Below, piece by piece: positions 1-10,300 of a stretch of DNA of 19,358 bases; position 1 is the stretch's first letter, and every line of letters begins with the position of its first letter. Below the pieces are notes generated by a model. It had not been told where the DNA came from. It saw nothing but the letters and a program-made list of their open reading frames with translations, and searched no databases. Source of the stretch: Coprinopsis marcescibilis (taxonomy: Eukaryota; Basidiomycota; Agaricomycetes; Agaricales; Psathyrellaceae); NCBI GenBank assembly GCA_004369085.1, contig ML210458.1:6055-25412 (forward strand), in the 5' to 3' direction. The translations under genes and the position numbers were made by a program.

Positions 1-96
1 CAACTCTAAGGCTCTTTTCCTGCAGACCTCAAGTTGAAACCCTCATAGTTTCATAGGCAGTATAACACTATATGGGAAGTGTACACAGGGTGGATA

Positions 97-271
97 AGGA
101 GTAGATAAGGAGTGTATGAGGAGTGTATGAGGAGTGTATAAGGAGTGTATGAGGAGTGTATGAGGAGTATACGAGGAGTATATGAGGAGTGTACGAGGAG
201 TGTATGAGGAGTGTATGAGGAGTGTATGAGGAGTGTATGAGGAGTGTATGAGGAGTGTATGAGGAGTGTAC
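97..271. repeat. 11-bp minisatellite, unit AGGAGTGTATG
   Basis: About 16 tandem copies of an 11-bp unit with few variants (GTATAC, GTACG, GTATA). Eleven is not a multiple of three and the unit has no stop on its complement. All three minus frames therefore stay open and give spurious Ser/Tyr/Thr/Pro/His/Leu-rich proteins, which should not be annotated as genes. Confidence 0.95.
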
Positions 272-309
272 AAGCACAACATATGCACACTGTCCACTTC
301 TTGGATACT

Positions 310-411
310 TTGTGGACACTTCATGTACACATTGTGGACACTATGGACACAACATGGACACAACATGGAGACACAGTGGACACATTATGAGGAGTGTACG
401 AGGAGTGTACA
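310..411. repeat. Second, degenerate 11-bp array next to the minisatellite
   Basis: Degenerate copies of TGGACACAACA also run at an 11-bp period (clearest about 343-385). Two more AGGAGTGTAC-type units follow at about 390-410. The shared period suggests the two arrays arose from one ancestral array, or that one seeded the other. That origin is an inference. Confidence 0.7.
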
Positions 412-429
412 TACACCTGTGGGCCAGTG

Positions 430-1010
430 TTAAGTGTAGTGAGTTCCATCCATTGCTCCAAGTACGTGTTGGAAAAACGGAAAGAACTTAGTGGAGTTTG
501 CAATAAAATCGGGTACAGGGTCATTGGCATTTGGTAACCGAACATATTTCGCATAGAATGGTCCAGTTGAGACAGCATCAAGTACTTCTTGAAAGTATCT
601 AGACCAGGAAATGTATACTCGCTTAAATTAATGTTCCAAAATTAATGTTCCACCACTCACCTTGATACTGTCTCATTTGAGTGCTGGAACCTCTCTCCAA
701 CATGACGGAGAGACAGTCCGGTCACTGCAGTGTACAGAAAAATTGCTGCTTGCTCCTTGACTGTAATGCCCCTCCTGGAATCCTCCAAACCTGACACAGT
801 GCAAAGCTCATGCATAAATGCAAGAAATATGTGAAGGCGCATTCTGAGCTCTGTCCAAATATGGTTGGGATGGCCATGAATGAGCTCATTGACCCATTCA
901 GCTCCAGTAAGCCTAGAAGTATGATAGTCCTGGCTCCAGTAGCTGGGAGATGAATAGCTCTGTGCAGCAAGTGCAACAACATTGATGAGGAATGCTGCTG
1001 CTGCAACCAA
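430..1010 (-). pseudogene. PIF/Harbinger transposase, N-terminal fragment
   Basis: Truncated DDE transposase of the PIF/Harbinger type (HARBI1-like nuclease), read on the minus strand. The first exon (1010 down to 661) carries the N-terminal domain, including the stretch EWVNELIHGHPNHIWTEL and, further on, GLSLRHVGERFQHSNETVSR, which matches the helix-turn-helix region of basidiomycete Harbinger transposases as I know them. A 62-nt intron (599-660, GTGAGT donor, TCTAG acceptor) joins in frame to an exon reading through FYAKYVRLPNANDPVP to GAMDGTH, the first catalytic Asp. Two codons later the frame ends at TAA (430-432), beside the minisatellite. The second and third catalytic residues are absent. 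No ATG is visible: the open frame at 1010 begins with TTG, so the 5' end is also missing or in an unseen exon. A non-functional remnant. Confidence 0.85.
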
Positions 1011-1376
1011 GCTATTGCAGACTTGGTTGCTAAGATGGTGACTGGGTGGTGACTCGGAGATATCTACAGGTCCCTACCAGTCAGAACTTCATATATATAT
1101 ACTTCAACCCTCAAAAGAACCTTGCAGAAATCAAGGATCACACCGAATTCACTTTACGGTAGATAAGCACTGATAGCAGTACCCATGGGAATTTGACTAT
1201 TTCCTTTTTCGTCACAATATCGCCGGCATCAAATTTCGATTTCCGCCGTATTATTTTATCCGAACGAACCTTTATGTGAGTGATGATGAAGACATGCCAT
1301 CTTTGTTTCCGCGACTGCTGCCATGCCAACCACTTATCCGTTACGTACCGGAGAGCTGCGTAGCCGACGATAGTCG
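1011..1376. other. Intergenic, no gene seen
   Basis: This stretch lies between the Harbinger remnant and the TATA box of the first membrane-protein gene. It has a short (AT)n run near 1092-1102. The only open frame (about 63 codons, minus) resembles nothing I recognise. Confidence 0.5.
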
Positions 1377-1384
1377 TATATAAA
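1377..1384 (+). promoter_or_regulatory. TATA box (TATATAAA) of the 1438 gene
   Basis: A perfect TATATAAA lies 54 bp upstream of the ATG at 1438, a spacing compatible with a fungal core promoter and a short leader. No other ATG lies between them. Confidence 0.6.
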
Positions 1385-1437
1385 GGGCAGAACGTAAAGT
1401 GACATCGTCTCTTGTCCCCCTCGTTTGTTCGGCGAAG

Positions 1438-2695
1438 ATGAGCTCACTCGATCAAATTGAGCATATGGGCAGGACCGTCATGAGCGGCACATTTAGCCAC
1501 GCAATTGCCCTTCTCTTCGCATCTGGCAAGCCACTCGCCTCCATGATAACTATACCTATATCGATGCTCATCACCTTAGCCTCAACCTCAAGGTATACAA
1601 TGCTTCATGTGTATATACGGGTCCTCTCGAATCCTCGAATCCTCGTGAGAGACGAGAAGAGGACGGATACCGTACACCGTTGCGAGCTGGGTCATTTTCG
1701 TGCTGTTCACCCTGGCGGCCGCTATCAAGGTGTCCCAAGAGCACAAGATGCTGCTCCAAGTCTCGAACGGGCTTGATTTCCTCGCTCTCGGGCTGGAGCA
1801 GGAAGACCAAAGACGGGCTCCTCTCGAGTATGTAGTGATGACATGCAACCTCATGGTGTTCCTTATTGGAGACGGTCTGCTGGTGAGTTACTAACTTTGC
1901 ATCTCGCTCGCCCGGTAGAGTTCCCCCGCTGAACGTGGTTGGCTACATGTATATAGCTTTACCGCTGCTACGTGTTTATGGACGGACGGAGATGGATGGT
2001 TGCTCTCCCCGGGCTCAGCTACCTCGGCATGATGGGTGCGTCAGTCCGTGAAGTCTCGACACATAGGCGTTATGAATTCACCAAGCTGTTTTATATTAAC
2101 CTTTCGCACCGACCCAAAGCCTCAGAGATTGCACAGTACTCGGACAGGTCCACATCTGGGAAGTTCCTGACGGCAGTCGAAGCCACTTCCAGCGGCTCGT
2201 CAGAGCGCAGAAACGGCTCGAACGCGCGCTCCCTGCCTCTCCGCGAGTCTACCGCGCCGTTGCGCATATTCTGGTAGAATCGGCGCTACCGCTCGCGCTC
2301 TCCGCCTTGGGCTACAGCACCAGCCTGTTTCTACTCTTGTTCCCCCGCAGGATCCAGGTGGGGCTCACCACACAGCAGACGGAGCAGTACATAACGGCCC
2401 TCCAGGTCTTCCGAACCATATACCACGCGTTCATGGCAAGTGTCCACTCCTCGTAAAGCGAGTTATTTCTCTTGGCTGCTTGCTGATGCTGATCATTGAT
2501 GCATGTGAACTTGCAACATGGCAGGCGCTCTCCCCGCAGATGATCATATTCAGGGTGGCGACTGGAAGCTCGTGGTCGAACTCGTCGGAATCTCGCGCGC
2601 CTTCGCGCCCGATTGAATTTGCGCCCGAGTCAAAGGATGAACTCTCGTCCGGGGAAACGCAGTCATTTTCCATGCACATGCACGAGTCTCCTTAG
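1438..2695 (+). CDS. Basidiomycete multi-span membrane protein of unknown function (paralogue A)
   Basis: Model: exons 1438-1592, 1657-1882, 1957-2035, 2137-2435 and 2525-2695, total 930 nt, 309 aa. Landmarks shared with the 14926-16165 gene are LLQVSNG, IGDGLL/LYRCYV across the second intron, HILVESALPL and ALSPQMIIFRV. These mark an Agaricomycete family of seven-to-eight-span hydrophobic proteins of unknown function. The third exon is 79 nt in both genes. Introns 2 and 3 have GTGAGT and GTGCGT donors; intron 4 (2436-2524) has GCAAGT, a GC-AG intron. The first intron (1593-1656) is the weak point. It restores phase, but removes the region matching the paralogue's GIQCFMAVHGLCILFE segment. 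Without it the frame breaks near 1600-1660. The gene may therefore be intact but shortened, or frameshifted. The soluble tail ends in HMHESP. Location: membrane (inferred). Confidence 0.75.
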
Positions 2696-4269
2696 GCTGG
2701 GCAGTCCGGGTGCACAATCCAGATGTGATCGCTTATTTGCATGGGGGCCCGGGGATTCAAGCGCGCGTGGTACTATGGGTCCAAGCTCTTCTCCCGGGCT
2801 GTTCGTGCGCCGCCCTCCTCCTGCAGTGCTGACGTCCCAAGGCCGCAATGAACCTGCGCAGAGCTGTCGCAGCCGGCTATTGCGTGCTCTGACGGCTAGC
2901 CCCGACGGAACACAAATGGGAGAGGAGGTTTCACGAAGGGGTGTGGGTTTTATACAGCAACTCGGGAGAGTAGAGTTGAAAAAAGGGGACAGGGCACGGG
3001 TAGGAAGGCGAAGGGGTCGAATATGGAATTTTGGGGAAAGAGGAAACTCGGATGAGGTTATAATTAGAGCACCCCCCATATTAGGCTTAGACTCAGCTGC
3101 CGAACACTCCTCCCTCGACACCGCTGCATAAAGCCAAAACGCAAGATTTAGACAGACTCGCAGACTGCAACGGTGATCTTAGATCCAACTGGCAAAGGAA
3201 ACAAAGTACAAGTACAGGCAGTAGTGATTTGTGTGTATGTATGTTACCACAAGTCTAATTGGTGTTGAAACGATTTGTTTACACTATTAGTTCAACTTGC
3301 GATCATTAGTGAGGGAACAGATCAGGTTCGTACAGGTTCACGCTGTGATGCGGAACTTTCTTTTTATCCGATCTGTCTACAACTTGAAAGACGATCGCCT
3401 GGCCCCACATCCACATATGCTACGAGTACTTCCTCATAACTCCTGGTGTCTCAACCCTTCAACCCTTCCTGTCCCTATCAAAACCTCGCTGTTCACGAAC
3501 GGAACTTTTCAATCACGCCACTCGGTGGAATAGCCCTACCTCGCCTCGCACATACTACCAACCATGTAAACAATATCATGCTCTTATTTTAGGAGACGGA
3601 CCAGCCGGTTGTCCGTTCCTCCTCAGCCTAACAAAACCATCTTAAGCTCAGGTTGGATATCACTGATAATAAATTAGAATACGAATACGGAGAAATAAAT
3701 GCTATGCACGAGTTTAAAGCTTTAGCGCCGATCAAATAACCACACTGCAGCTCAGGGGCGCTTGCTGTGGTCCGTCAGACTCTGTCTGTCTGAAGCCGCA
3801 GGAGGTCTTGCTACGTTGCAAGCTTGAGCTCACACGCTCGCTGGGAAGTGTAGGTGCAAGTGCAGTGAGATGAAATGAGATCGGTACATGGCATAAAAGC
3901 GATGGTTCACCAAACTTGCAAGACAGCTCTTGTATAGTTGTCGCTGTTGTACTACTACCCATTGTAGTCTGTAGATTCTACTCTACAACAATACAACAGA
4001 AATCCAGAACGAACTGGCGGGTTAATGATTAATCTGTACAGCGACTCTAAACATCGGATAATATGGAGGGTAACACAAAGACAATGATGATGATGATCGA
4101 TGATGATGAGCATGACAAGAAAGTCCGGAGCACAAACACAACATAGCACATAAAAAAGATACATGATACATAACATTAACTAGACTTTACCCCGAGACCC
4201 TACTAGGCAAGGAGCAACTGCCACGCAAAAACGAGTGGACCCCACACCCCACACCCAATAACCCGACGC
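2696..4269. other. Long region without a convincing gene
   Basis: It holds the 3' flanks of the plus gene ending at 2695 and the minus gene ending at 4270. The open frames at 2613-3131 (plus), 2663-3121 (minus) and 3297-3533 have no recognisable domain or splice pattern, and the first two overlap each other. A six-base inverted repeat, ACGGAC/GTCCGT with a 9-nt loop, lies near 3596-3618. The part after 3650 is AT-richer. Confidence 0.5.
4084..4110. repeat. (ATG/GAT)n microsatellite
   Basis: ATGATGATGATGATCGATG-type trinucleotide run, interrupted once by a C, in the 3' flank of the 595-codon gene. Confidence 0.8.
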
Positions 4270-6057
4270 TCAGTTCGGCCACGCCCAGAATCCATTACCA
4301 TTGCCATTGCCATTGCCACCGCCATTGCCCCCACTACGGGGCACGACCGGCGACGTATACTCGGGGGGCGCTTCGTCGTCCTGGTCAAACACCACCGCTG
4401 CCGCTGCCGCGTTCCCAGTGCGACTGTGCGGAGGGAGCGCGGGGGTGGCGGTCGTCCCCCTCGCACCAGCACCAGCACCGGCAGCGAGGTGCGGTATCGA
4501 GGCGTACGACGCTGATGTTAGGTTCGGGTTCGCGCCTGCGCTGGCGCTTCCGCTCCGACTTCGACTGTGACCGTGACCGTGACTGTGGCTGCCGCTCCGA
4601 CTGCGACTATGGGTGCGACTGTGACTGCGACTGTCGCTGTGACTGTGACTATGACTATGGCCATGGCCGTGGCCGTGAGTGTGCGCACCCATATAGCCCG
4701 TCGAGGTAGGCAGCAAGCTCTGCTGGCTCTCGCTGCGACCGTGCCCCACCAAGCCGTCCAGCTCATGCCCGCGTTCCCTCTGGTTGCGGGGCTGGTTGCG
4801 GCTGTTCGGGGCGTGGTTGTTGCCGTTGTGGTGAGGGTGGTGGTGGTGGTGGTGGTCGCGGACGGTGTTGAGCCGCTGGTTGAAGGGGTCCACGACGTGG
4901 ATGCGCGGGACCTCTGGCCCTCCGCCCAGAGCGTCTACCTCCAACGCGCCTGGTGCTATCCTCGCGCCTAAGCCTATGCCCATCCCTGCCCCTCCTCCGA
5001 TTCGCGATCCCGACCCCGACCCGCTGCTCCCTGACCCTGACCCGGAACTGCTCCCCAAACGCACACTCGATTCGTTGGGATGTTGATTAAGATTCGGGTT
5101 GGCATTGGGACTGGGATCCAAGGTGTACCCGCTATACCCGTACCGAGGCCTCCAATGCGGCTCCTCGAGATGGGCTGTGAACTGCGTGATAACATGCCCG
5201 TATTTATCCTTCTTCTTCCCCTCCTTCTTCTTTTTGCTTTTAGCATTGCTGAAGAAGAACGACGAGGGAGCCGAAGCGTTCGTGTTCCCGTTCCCGTTCG
5301 TAGAAGTAGTGGAATTAGTGGAAGTGGAAAAGAACTTCCATCCCCCGTTCGCCTGCAGTGCGACTCGAGGATTGCGGGAACTGGGGCCGAGACTGTACGC
5401 CCCCTGGCCCGCGCCCCCGCCCGCGGAGCCGGCAGGGTCCACGTCATCGTCCTCCCCGACGCGAAAGCGTCGCCGGATGTAGATCAGGGCGAAGATGAAG
5501 ATGACGAGGATGGCGAGGAGGCCGAGTGTGCCGCCGACTATCGGGCCGATGAGGGACTGGGAGGTGGGTTCGTTGCGCGGGAGCAGGCGTCCGGGGTGTT
5601 GGGAGTGTGGTGTGCGGTCTAGCGACGGGGAGAGGTGGGTGTCTACTAGCGGTTGAGGTCGGGGCTGCGGTTGGGTGGTTGGAGCACGTTTCGTGCGTCT
5701 TTGGATTTTTCGTCTGGGAGGTTGGGCATGGTCCTCGTCTGTGGCCTGGTTTGTAGGTCTCCGTCGGGTGGATGGGGATTTTGGTTCCGAGTGTGCGTTG
5801 AGACGGAGGTGTTGTTGCGGCGGGGCTGCTGGTTGTGGGAAGAGGGTGGTTGATGAGGATGAGGCATAACAGTCGGAAGACGAGGGTGTTGATGGTGGTG
5901 ATGAGGGAGAAGAAGAAGAAGAAGAGGCGGAAGCAGGTGGGGGACACGGGCTTGACGGTGTAGTGCGACTGCTCCCGGGAGCGTTTGGCAGAGTGCCCCC
6001 GTCTCGATCTGCAGGTTCTGCTCGTTCGTGGGCGTTGAAGAGGATCGGGATCGGCAT
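4270..6057 (-). CDS. Single-pass membrane protein, Ser/Pro-rich N-terminus, His/Ser/Arg repeats, PPxY tail
   Basis: A 595-codon intronless frame with ATG at 6057, the first ATG after about 170 nt of pyrimidine-rich leader. Residues 1-168 are Ser/Pro/Thr-rich with a basic patch (about 98-124). Residues 169-194 (LIGPIVGG then LLAILVIFIFALIYI) form one membrane helix followed by RRRFR, a stop-transfer signal. The C-terminal 400 residues should be cytosolic: a Lys run (KSKKKKEGKKK), Ser-Gly repeats, a His run, then long GH/SH/SR dipeptide repeats. PPEY at 564-567 fits the PPxY consensus for WW domains, such as Rsp5/Nedd4 ubiquitin ligases. No enzymatic domain is seen; a sensor or adaptor role is only a guess. 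There is no signal peptide in this frame, but a very hydrophobic run lies in another frame at about 5850-5945, so the N-terminus may be mis-modelled. The frames on the other strand are GC-rich shadows. Confidence 0.65.
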   Translation of the reverse strand: MPIPILFNAHERAEPADRDGGTLPNAPGSSRTTPSSPCPPPASASSSSSSPSSPPSTPSSSDCYASSSSTTLFPQPAAPPQQHLRLNAHSEPKSPSTRRRPTNQATDEDHAQPPRRKIQRRTKRAPTTQPQPRPQPLVDTHLSPSLDRTPHSQHPGRLLPRNEPTSQSLIGPIVGGTLGLLAILVIFIFALIYIRRRFRVGEDDDVDPAGSAGGGAGQGAYSLGPSSRNPRVALQANGGWKFFSTSTNSTTSTNGNGNTNASAPSSFFFSNAKSKKKKEGKKKDKYGHVITQFTAHLEEPHWRPRYGYSGYTLDPSPNANPNLNQHPNESSVRLGSSSGSGSGSSGSGSGSRIGGGAGMGIGLGARIAPGALEVDALGGGPEVPRIHVVDPFNQRLNTVRDHHHHHHPHHNGNNHAPNSRNQPRNQRERGHELDGLVGHGRSESQQSLLPTSTGYMGAHTHGHGHGHSHSHSHSDSRSHSRTHSRSRSGSHSHGHGHSRSRSGSASAGANPNLTSASYASIPHLAAGAGAGARGTTATPALPPHSRTGNAAAAAVVFDQDDEAPPEYTSPVVPRSGGNGGGNGNGNGNGFWAWPN

Positions 6058-7261
6058 TGTGATTCCTTCCTTACGTTGTGTGGTGGTCGGAGGAGGGGTT
6101 GGTGGGCTGTCAGCGTGGTGCGTTGGTGGGAGGATGGTGATTGTCGGACTGTGCAGCTGGGTGGCTCTGGGGCAGTGAGTGGGGCAGTGAGCAAGCTGAT
6201 TGAATGTCCAATGAGCTAGTCAGTTGAATGCGGGCTTGCTGTGCGCTGCCGGTGACGATTGTCCGTGTTCACTGGACAAACATAAGTACGTTGTGTGTAA
6301 TCAAGAGATGTTATCTGAGTCGTTGTTGATGGGAATGAATGATGATGATGATATGTTGCGGCTTGGGGCGGGCGCTATGCTATGCTCACTGGCGAGTGCT
6401 GCTGGGCCAACTGAGGTCCGATGGACAACCCGGCATTATGATATCAGAACGCCATTCGGAAAGGAGTTTACCGACGCTGAGTCGAGAACCAATCCGGCGA
6501 CCCTCGCTAGTTGCTGTGGAATCCGGAATCATGATCTTTGCCTGTCCATGTCCTGGAGACCTACCCTTCTTATTGTTGGACAATGCATACGTCGTTATGT
6601 GCGTAGCTGACATCGTCAGATGGAGAGAGAGAGAAGTCCATGTCTTGGCGCGGCGCACGGGCCTTATTTTGTCCGGGACTGAATGGGAGAATTCAAATGC
6701 CACTGGCTGGCACGAGGCTCCCTCTCCTCTTTCCTCTTTTGACGACGACGACGACGATATCCAGATTGGCCTGGGAGAAGAACCGTTTGGCCATCGTTAA
6801 TCGGCGACTAGCACAAATTTTACCGTTTTCATAACACTAGTGGCAAGAACTTTGCCATCCTCACCACCGCAAAAAGGAGGAGGTCATTGCATGAAATGAA
6901 GGGTGCGAAAAAGCAATGGGACAAGAAGATGTTTGGCCCTATCAAACGGAGACCTTGCAAGGTGCGCTAGCGCCCGTTTTCTGGATTATTATTATTGGCA
7001 TGCATCTTTTCATTACTCTTGGTCCATCCTTGAGAGCTTCTGTTACGTAGCGACGGCAATAGGGGCAGGCGTTGATTACGTCCGCCATGTTCGGCGGGGC
7101 CCATCTGCTCTTTCCTTCCACCAGCCAACGTTGTATTCTCTGTTGCTGATCCTGCCTTCAATTTTCACAAACCTGTTCGTCTCTTTCCTTCTGTGGAGTC
7201 ATACATGTTTCGTCTCACCTTCTTCTCATACATCTGGAACACATACTAACCAATTGCTTTT
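6058..7261. other. Divergent intergenic region
   Basis: Shared upstream DNA of the minus gene starting at 6057 and the plus gene starting near 7310-7353. It contains short trinucleotide runs (GATGATGATG near 6338, GACGACGACG near 6741). Open frames of 60-150 codons at 6224-6800 and 6903-7301 overlap one another, and none shows a recognisable domain. A perfect TACTAAC branch-site motif lies at 7244-7250. Confidence 0.5.
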
Positions 7262-7267
7262 TATAAA
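7262..7267 (+). promoter_or_regulatory. Possible TATA box (TATAAA)
   Basis: TATAAA within TTTTTATAAACC, 48 bp before ATG 7310 and 91 bp before ATG 7353. If it is used, the first exon of the downstream gene starts near 7300. It could instead lie inside a 5' intron (see the TACTAAC at 7244). Confidence 0.4.
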
Positions 7268-7352
7268 CCATATGGCCATCTCGCCAACCCTAATTTCTTG
7301 AATGTGAATATGAATATGGGTCATACCCGCAACGCTTACACGCCACATCCTC

Positions 7353-10300
7353 ATGGTGCACGCCAACCAACGTTGAAAACCATGGCCCTTGCTTGCCTTT
7401 TAACCCCCAAACCAATAACAGTACTACGACGCACGCGGCCTCCCAACAAGCGAAGGCCCCTGCCCGCGCACGTCCTTCGAGTGCCACTTCATTCACCCCG
7501 AAGATCCCGAGTGGGTCTTCCCCCCCTCATCAGCATCCACATCCACCGGCTCCTTCCCCGCTTACCACACCAACACCAACACCAGCTACGCCTACAACAG
7601 CTGGGGCCCCGGTAAACCCCGCAGCCGAAGTCCCAGCAGGAGCAGAAACGGGAGCAGCAAGAGTCGCAGTAGAAGCAGGAACAGGCACGCGAGCCTGGAA
7701 AGACGCAGGACGAGGAGTCCACCGAGGCGTGACCGCAGACACACGTTTAGCAGCCCCACGCGCAATCCTCGTGCGAGGACAAGGAGCCGGGACCGGACCA
7801 CCAGAAGTCGCAGCGGGAGCAGAGGCAGAAGCAGGGCCTCTACTAAATTCGGCCCTCCGCTCGCACCATCAATATCAACTACATCAAAAACTACCACAAC
7901 CACATTCACCACATCAACACCAGCAACAGCAGCAGCAGCAGCGGCAGCTTCGCCTCTTGATAGCAGTAACGCGCACTTGACTTTTAGGGCGCCTGGACCC
8001 CTATCAGCTTCGAGCTCCACCACGTCCTTTGGCGGCGCCGCGAAACCGCCCACGGCGCCTACGTGGCTGAGTCGCCAACCGACAGTTATGGATCGCACAC
8101 GAGCAGCGGGAGATGCGGCGAGGAGCAGTGCGAGCGCGGTGGGTGGTGCGAGCGCAAACGCCATAGGGGATGCCAGCATGAGCATGAGCCCTACCACGCG
8201 CTCCGCGGTCTCTCCGACGAGCAGCACCAAGTTCCAGAGCTTTGCGGGGCTCGCGAACGGCACGCCCGCGAACAAACCGAGTCTGGCAAGGATAGACACG
8301 GATGTGGCTGGCAATACGGGCGAGATGAGCGCGAGCTCTGCACCGGGGACAGGGGCATACACCTCCGCATCCGCCCCTGCCTCCGCGCGTCCAGCTACGA
8401 CATCCACCACCTCACCAGCCCGGGCAGACACGCCCCCCGCACCCGCACCTCTACCCCCCGCACCCCCCTTTGACGGTTACCCGCCAGATGAACATCAGCA
8501 ACAAATGCAAATGCAGCAACAAATGCTCTCGCCGAGCGGCCGCGCCCCGGATGCGGATGCGGATCCGAATGGGAGGGTGCTGAGCGAGGAGGGCTATGAG
8601 CGCAGGCGCAAGCGGTGGGAGGAGCGTATCGGCTTGCTTGTTGAGGCTGTTGTGGCGTATAAGGAGCATGCGGATGTGCTTGCTGAGACTGTGCAGCTTG
8701 ATGGATTCGCGAGGGTTCCGCCTGATGCGGGGCTGGAGGTGTCGACTGTTTTTGCGAGTGGGAGTGGGAGTGGGATTGGGAGCGCGGGTGGGAGTGCGAG
8801 TGGGAAAGAGGATGCGATGGTGGTGGGTGATGGTGATGAGGGGGTGGGAGCAGCAGCAGTAATGCATGATTCGGCTATACGTGCTACGATACAGGCGTAT
8901 GAGGGTGCGTTGAGGGCGCAGGAGGAGGATAAGAAACGGATAGGGGAGCGGATCGCCGATGTCTTGAGGGCCTTGACTTCCGGGGAAGTTGGTGTCCACA
9001 ACCCCAATCCCAACCTCAACGGCAGCAGCAGCACCACCACCACCACCAACGCCTCGAGCAGCGCCAACCCCACCGGCCGTGCCAGCCCAAGCATAAACGA
9101 TCCCCCGGCCGACGACGGGCTCTGGCCCATCAGCTACGAGCAGCTCGAGGCCGAGGCGAAGGTCGAAGAGCGATACAAGGAGATGGCGCGCTATGTGGAG
9201 GAGTTGAAGAGCATTGCGGAGGAGCTGTGTCGCGCGTTGGGCGTTGATCTGGGGAGGCTGGTTGGGAGGGGGCGGAGGGCGCGCGAGCGGAATTTGGGAT
9301 TGGGTGGGGGGAGTGTGAAGAGGAAACGGGAGGGACAGGCTCATGCGCTGGGGGAAGCGCAGGAAGGACGGGAAGGACGGGAAGGAGAACGGGAGGGACA
9401 GGAAGGAGAACTGGGAGGGGCTGGGAGGACTGTGATGGGTTTTGGAGGCGAGATGAGTATTCCGCCGCGTGCACCTGTTGTCCCTCGCGTTCGGGATGAT
9501 GACGATAACGAAGACGCTGAAGCTCAATCCCGAGCTTCTGCAGACTACGACCAAGGCCCAGGCACACAGACTCCAACATCCGCCCCACACGCCAAAAAGC
9601 GGCGCAAGCTAGGGCACAACCAGCATACCTCACTACCGGACGGCGAACAGGGCGTTGACGACCGTGCGCACAGCGGCGGCGATGAGGGCGAGGGGGAAGG
9701 CGCGTACCACGATCCAGGCAATTTGGGCTACTTTCAGGAGACGGTGGACGATAAGCTGGTGGAGCAGCTGGTGCAGCTGCAGGGGGCCGTGTCGGAACTG
9801 TCGAACATGGTGCACCAGCAGGAGGAGGCGACGAGGGATGAGATTGATACCGTGTTTACGGATATGTTTGAGCAGTTGAAGGAGGAGTTGGTGAGGGAGG
9901 GTGTGCAGGGTGTGCAAGAGGATAAAGAGGAGGGAGAAGGGGAGGAGGGAGAAAAGGAAAAGGAGAATGAAAAGGAGAATGGTGCAGGGGGAAGGGAGGA
10001 TGGGGCTGAGGAGGATATGGTTGTGGATGATGATAGTCAGACAAATGGTGGAGGAGGAGGACAGGTTGATGGCCAGCAAGCACCACCACCGCAAGATCAA
10101 GTGCTACCCATTAAAGCTCCCCAACCCCTCTCAATTGAGGGACTGAATGAGGAGCTTGGGAATATGAAGATTGAAGTGGACAAGGCAACCCAGGATACAA
10201 ATGAAATGCTGGATATACTGAGTGTATGGGGTGGACAGATGGAGCAGCTGGGTGCAGACTATCCAGTTGTTGCTGATGCATTTGTAAAAGAAGTTGGAAG

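Noticed and set aside
97..271. CRISPR-like array
   Set aside because: The units are contiguous 11-mers without spacers, and the window is eukaryotic.
43..366. Three overlapping minus frames encoding Ser-Tyr-Thr-Pro-His-Leu-Ile repeats
   Set aside because: They are the same 11-bp minisatellite read in three frames, open only because the unit lacks a stop.
2613..3131. Plus and minus frames of about 150-170 codons after paralogue A
   Set aside because: They overlap each other and the paralogue A tail, with no splice pattern and no recognisable domain.
4301..5622. Long plus-strand frames rich in Val/Ala/Arg/Asp
   Set aside because: They are antisense shadows of the GC-rich 595-codon gene with its dipeptide repeats.
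7393..7980. 195-codon plus frame MPFNPQTNN...
   Set aside because: It overlaps the RS-rich exon in another frame. The frame giving FECHFIHPEDPEW and the RS repeats is more protein-like and continues into the long downstream exon.
7592..9633. Minus-strand frames of 279, 379, 178 and 167 codons
   Set aside because: They are antisense to the RS-rich gene, which has a longer frame, confirmed introns and sensible composition. The shadows are Leu/Pro/His-rich without domains.
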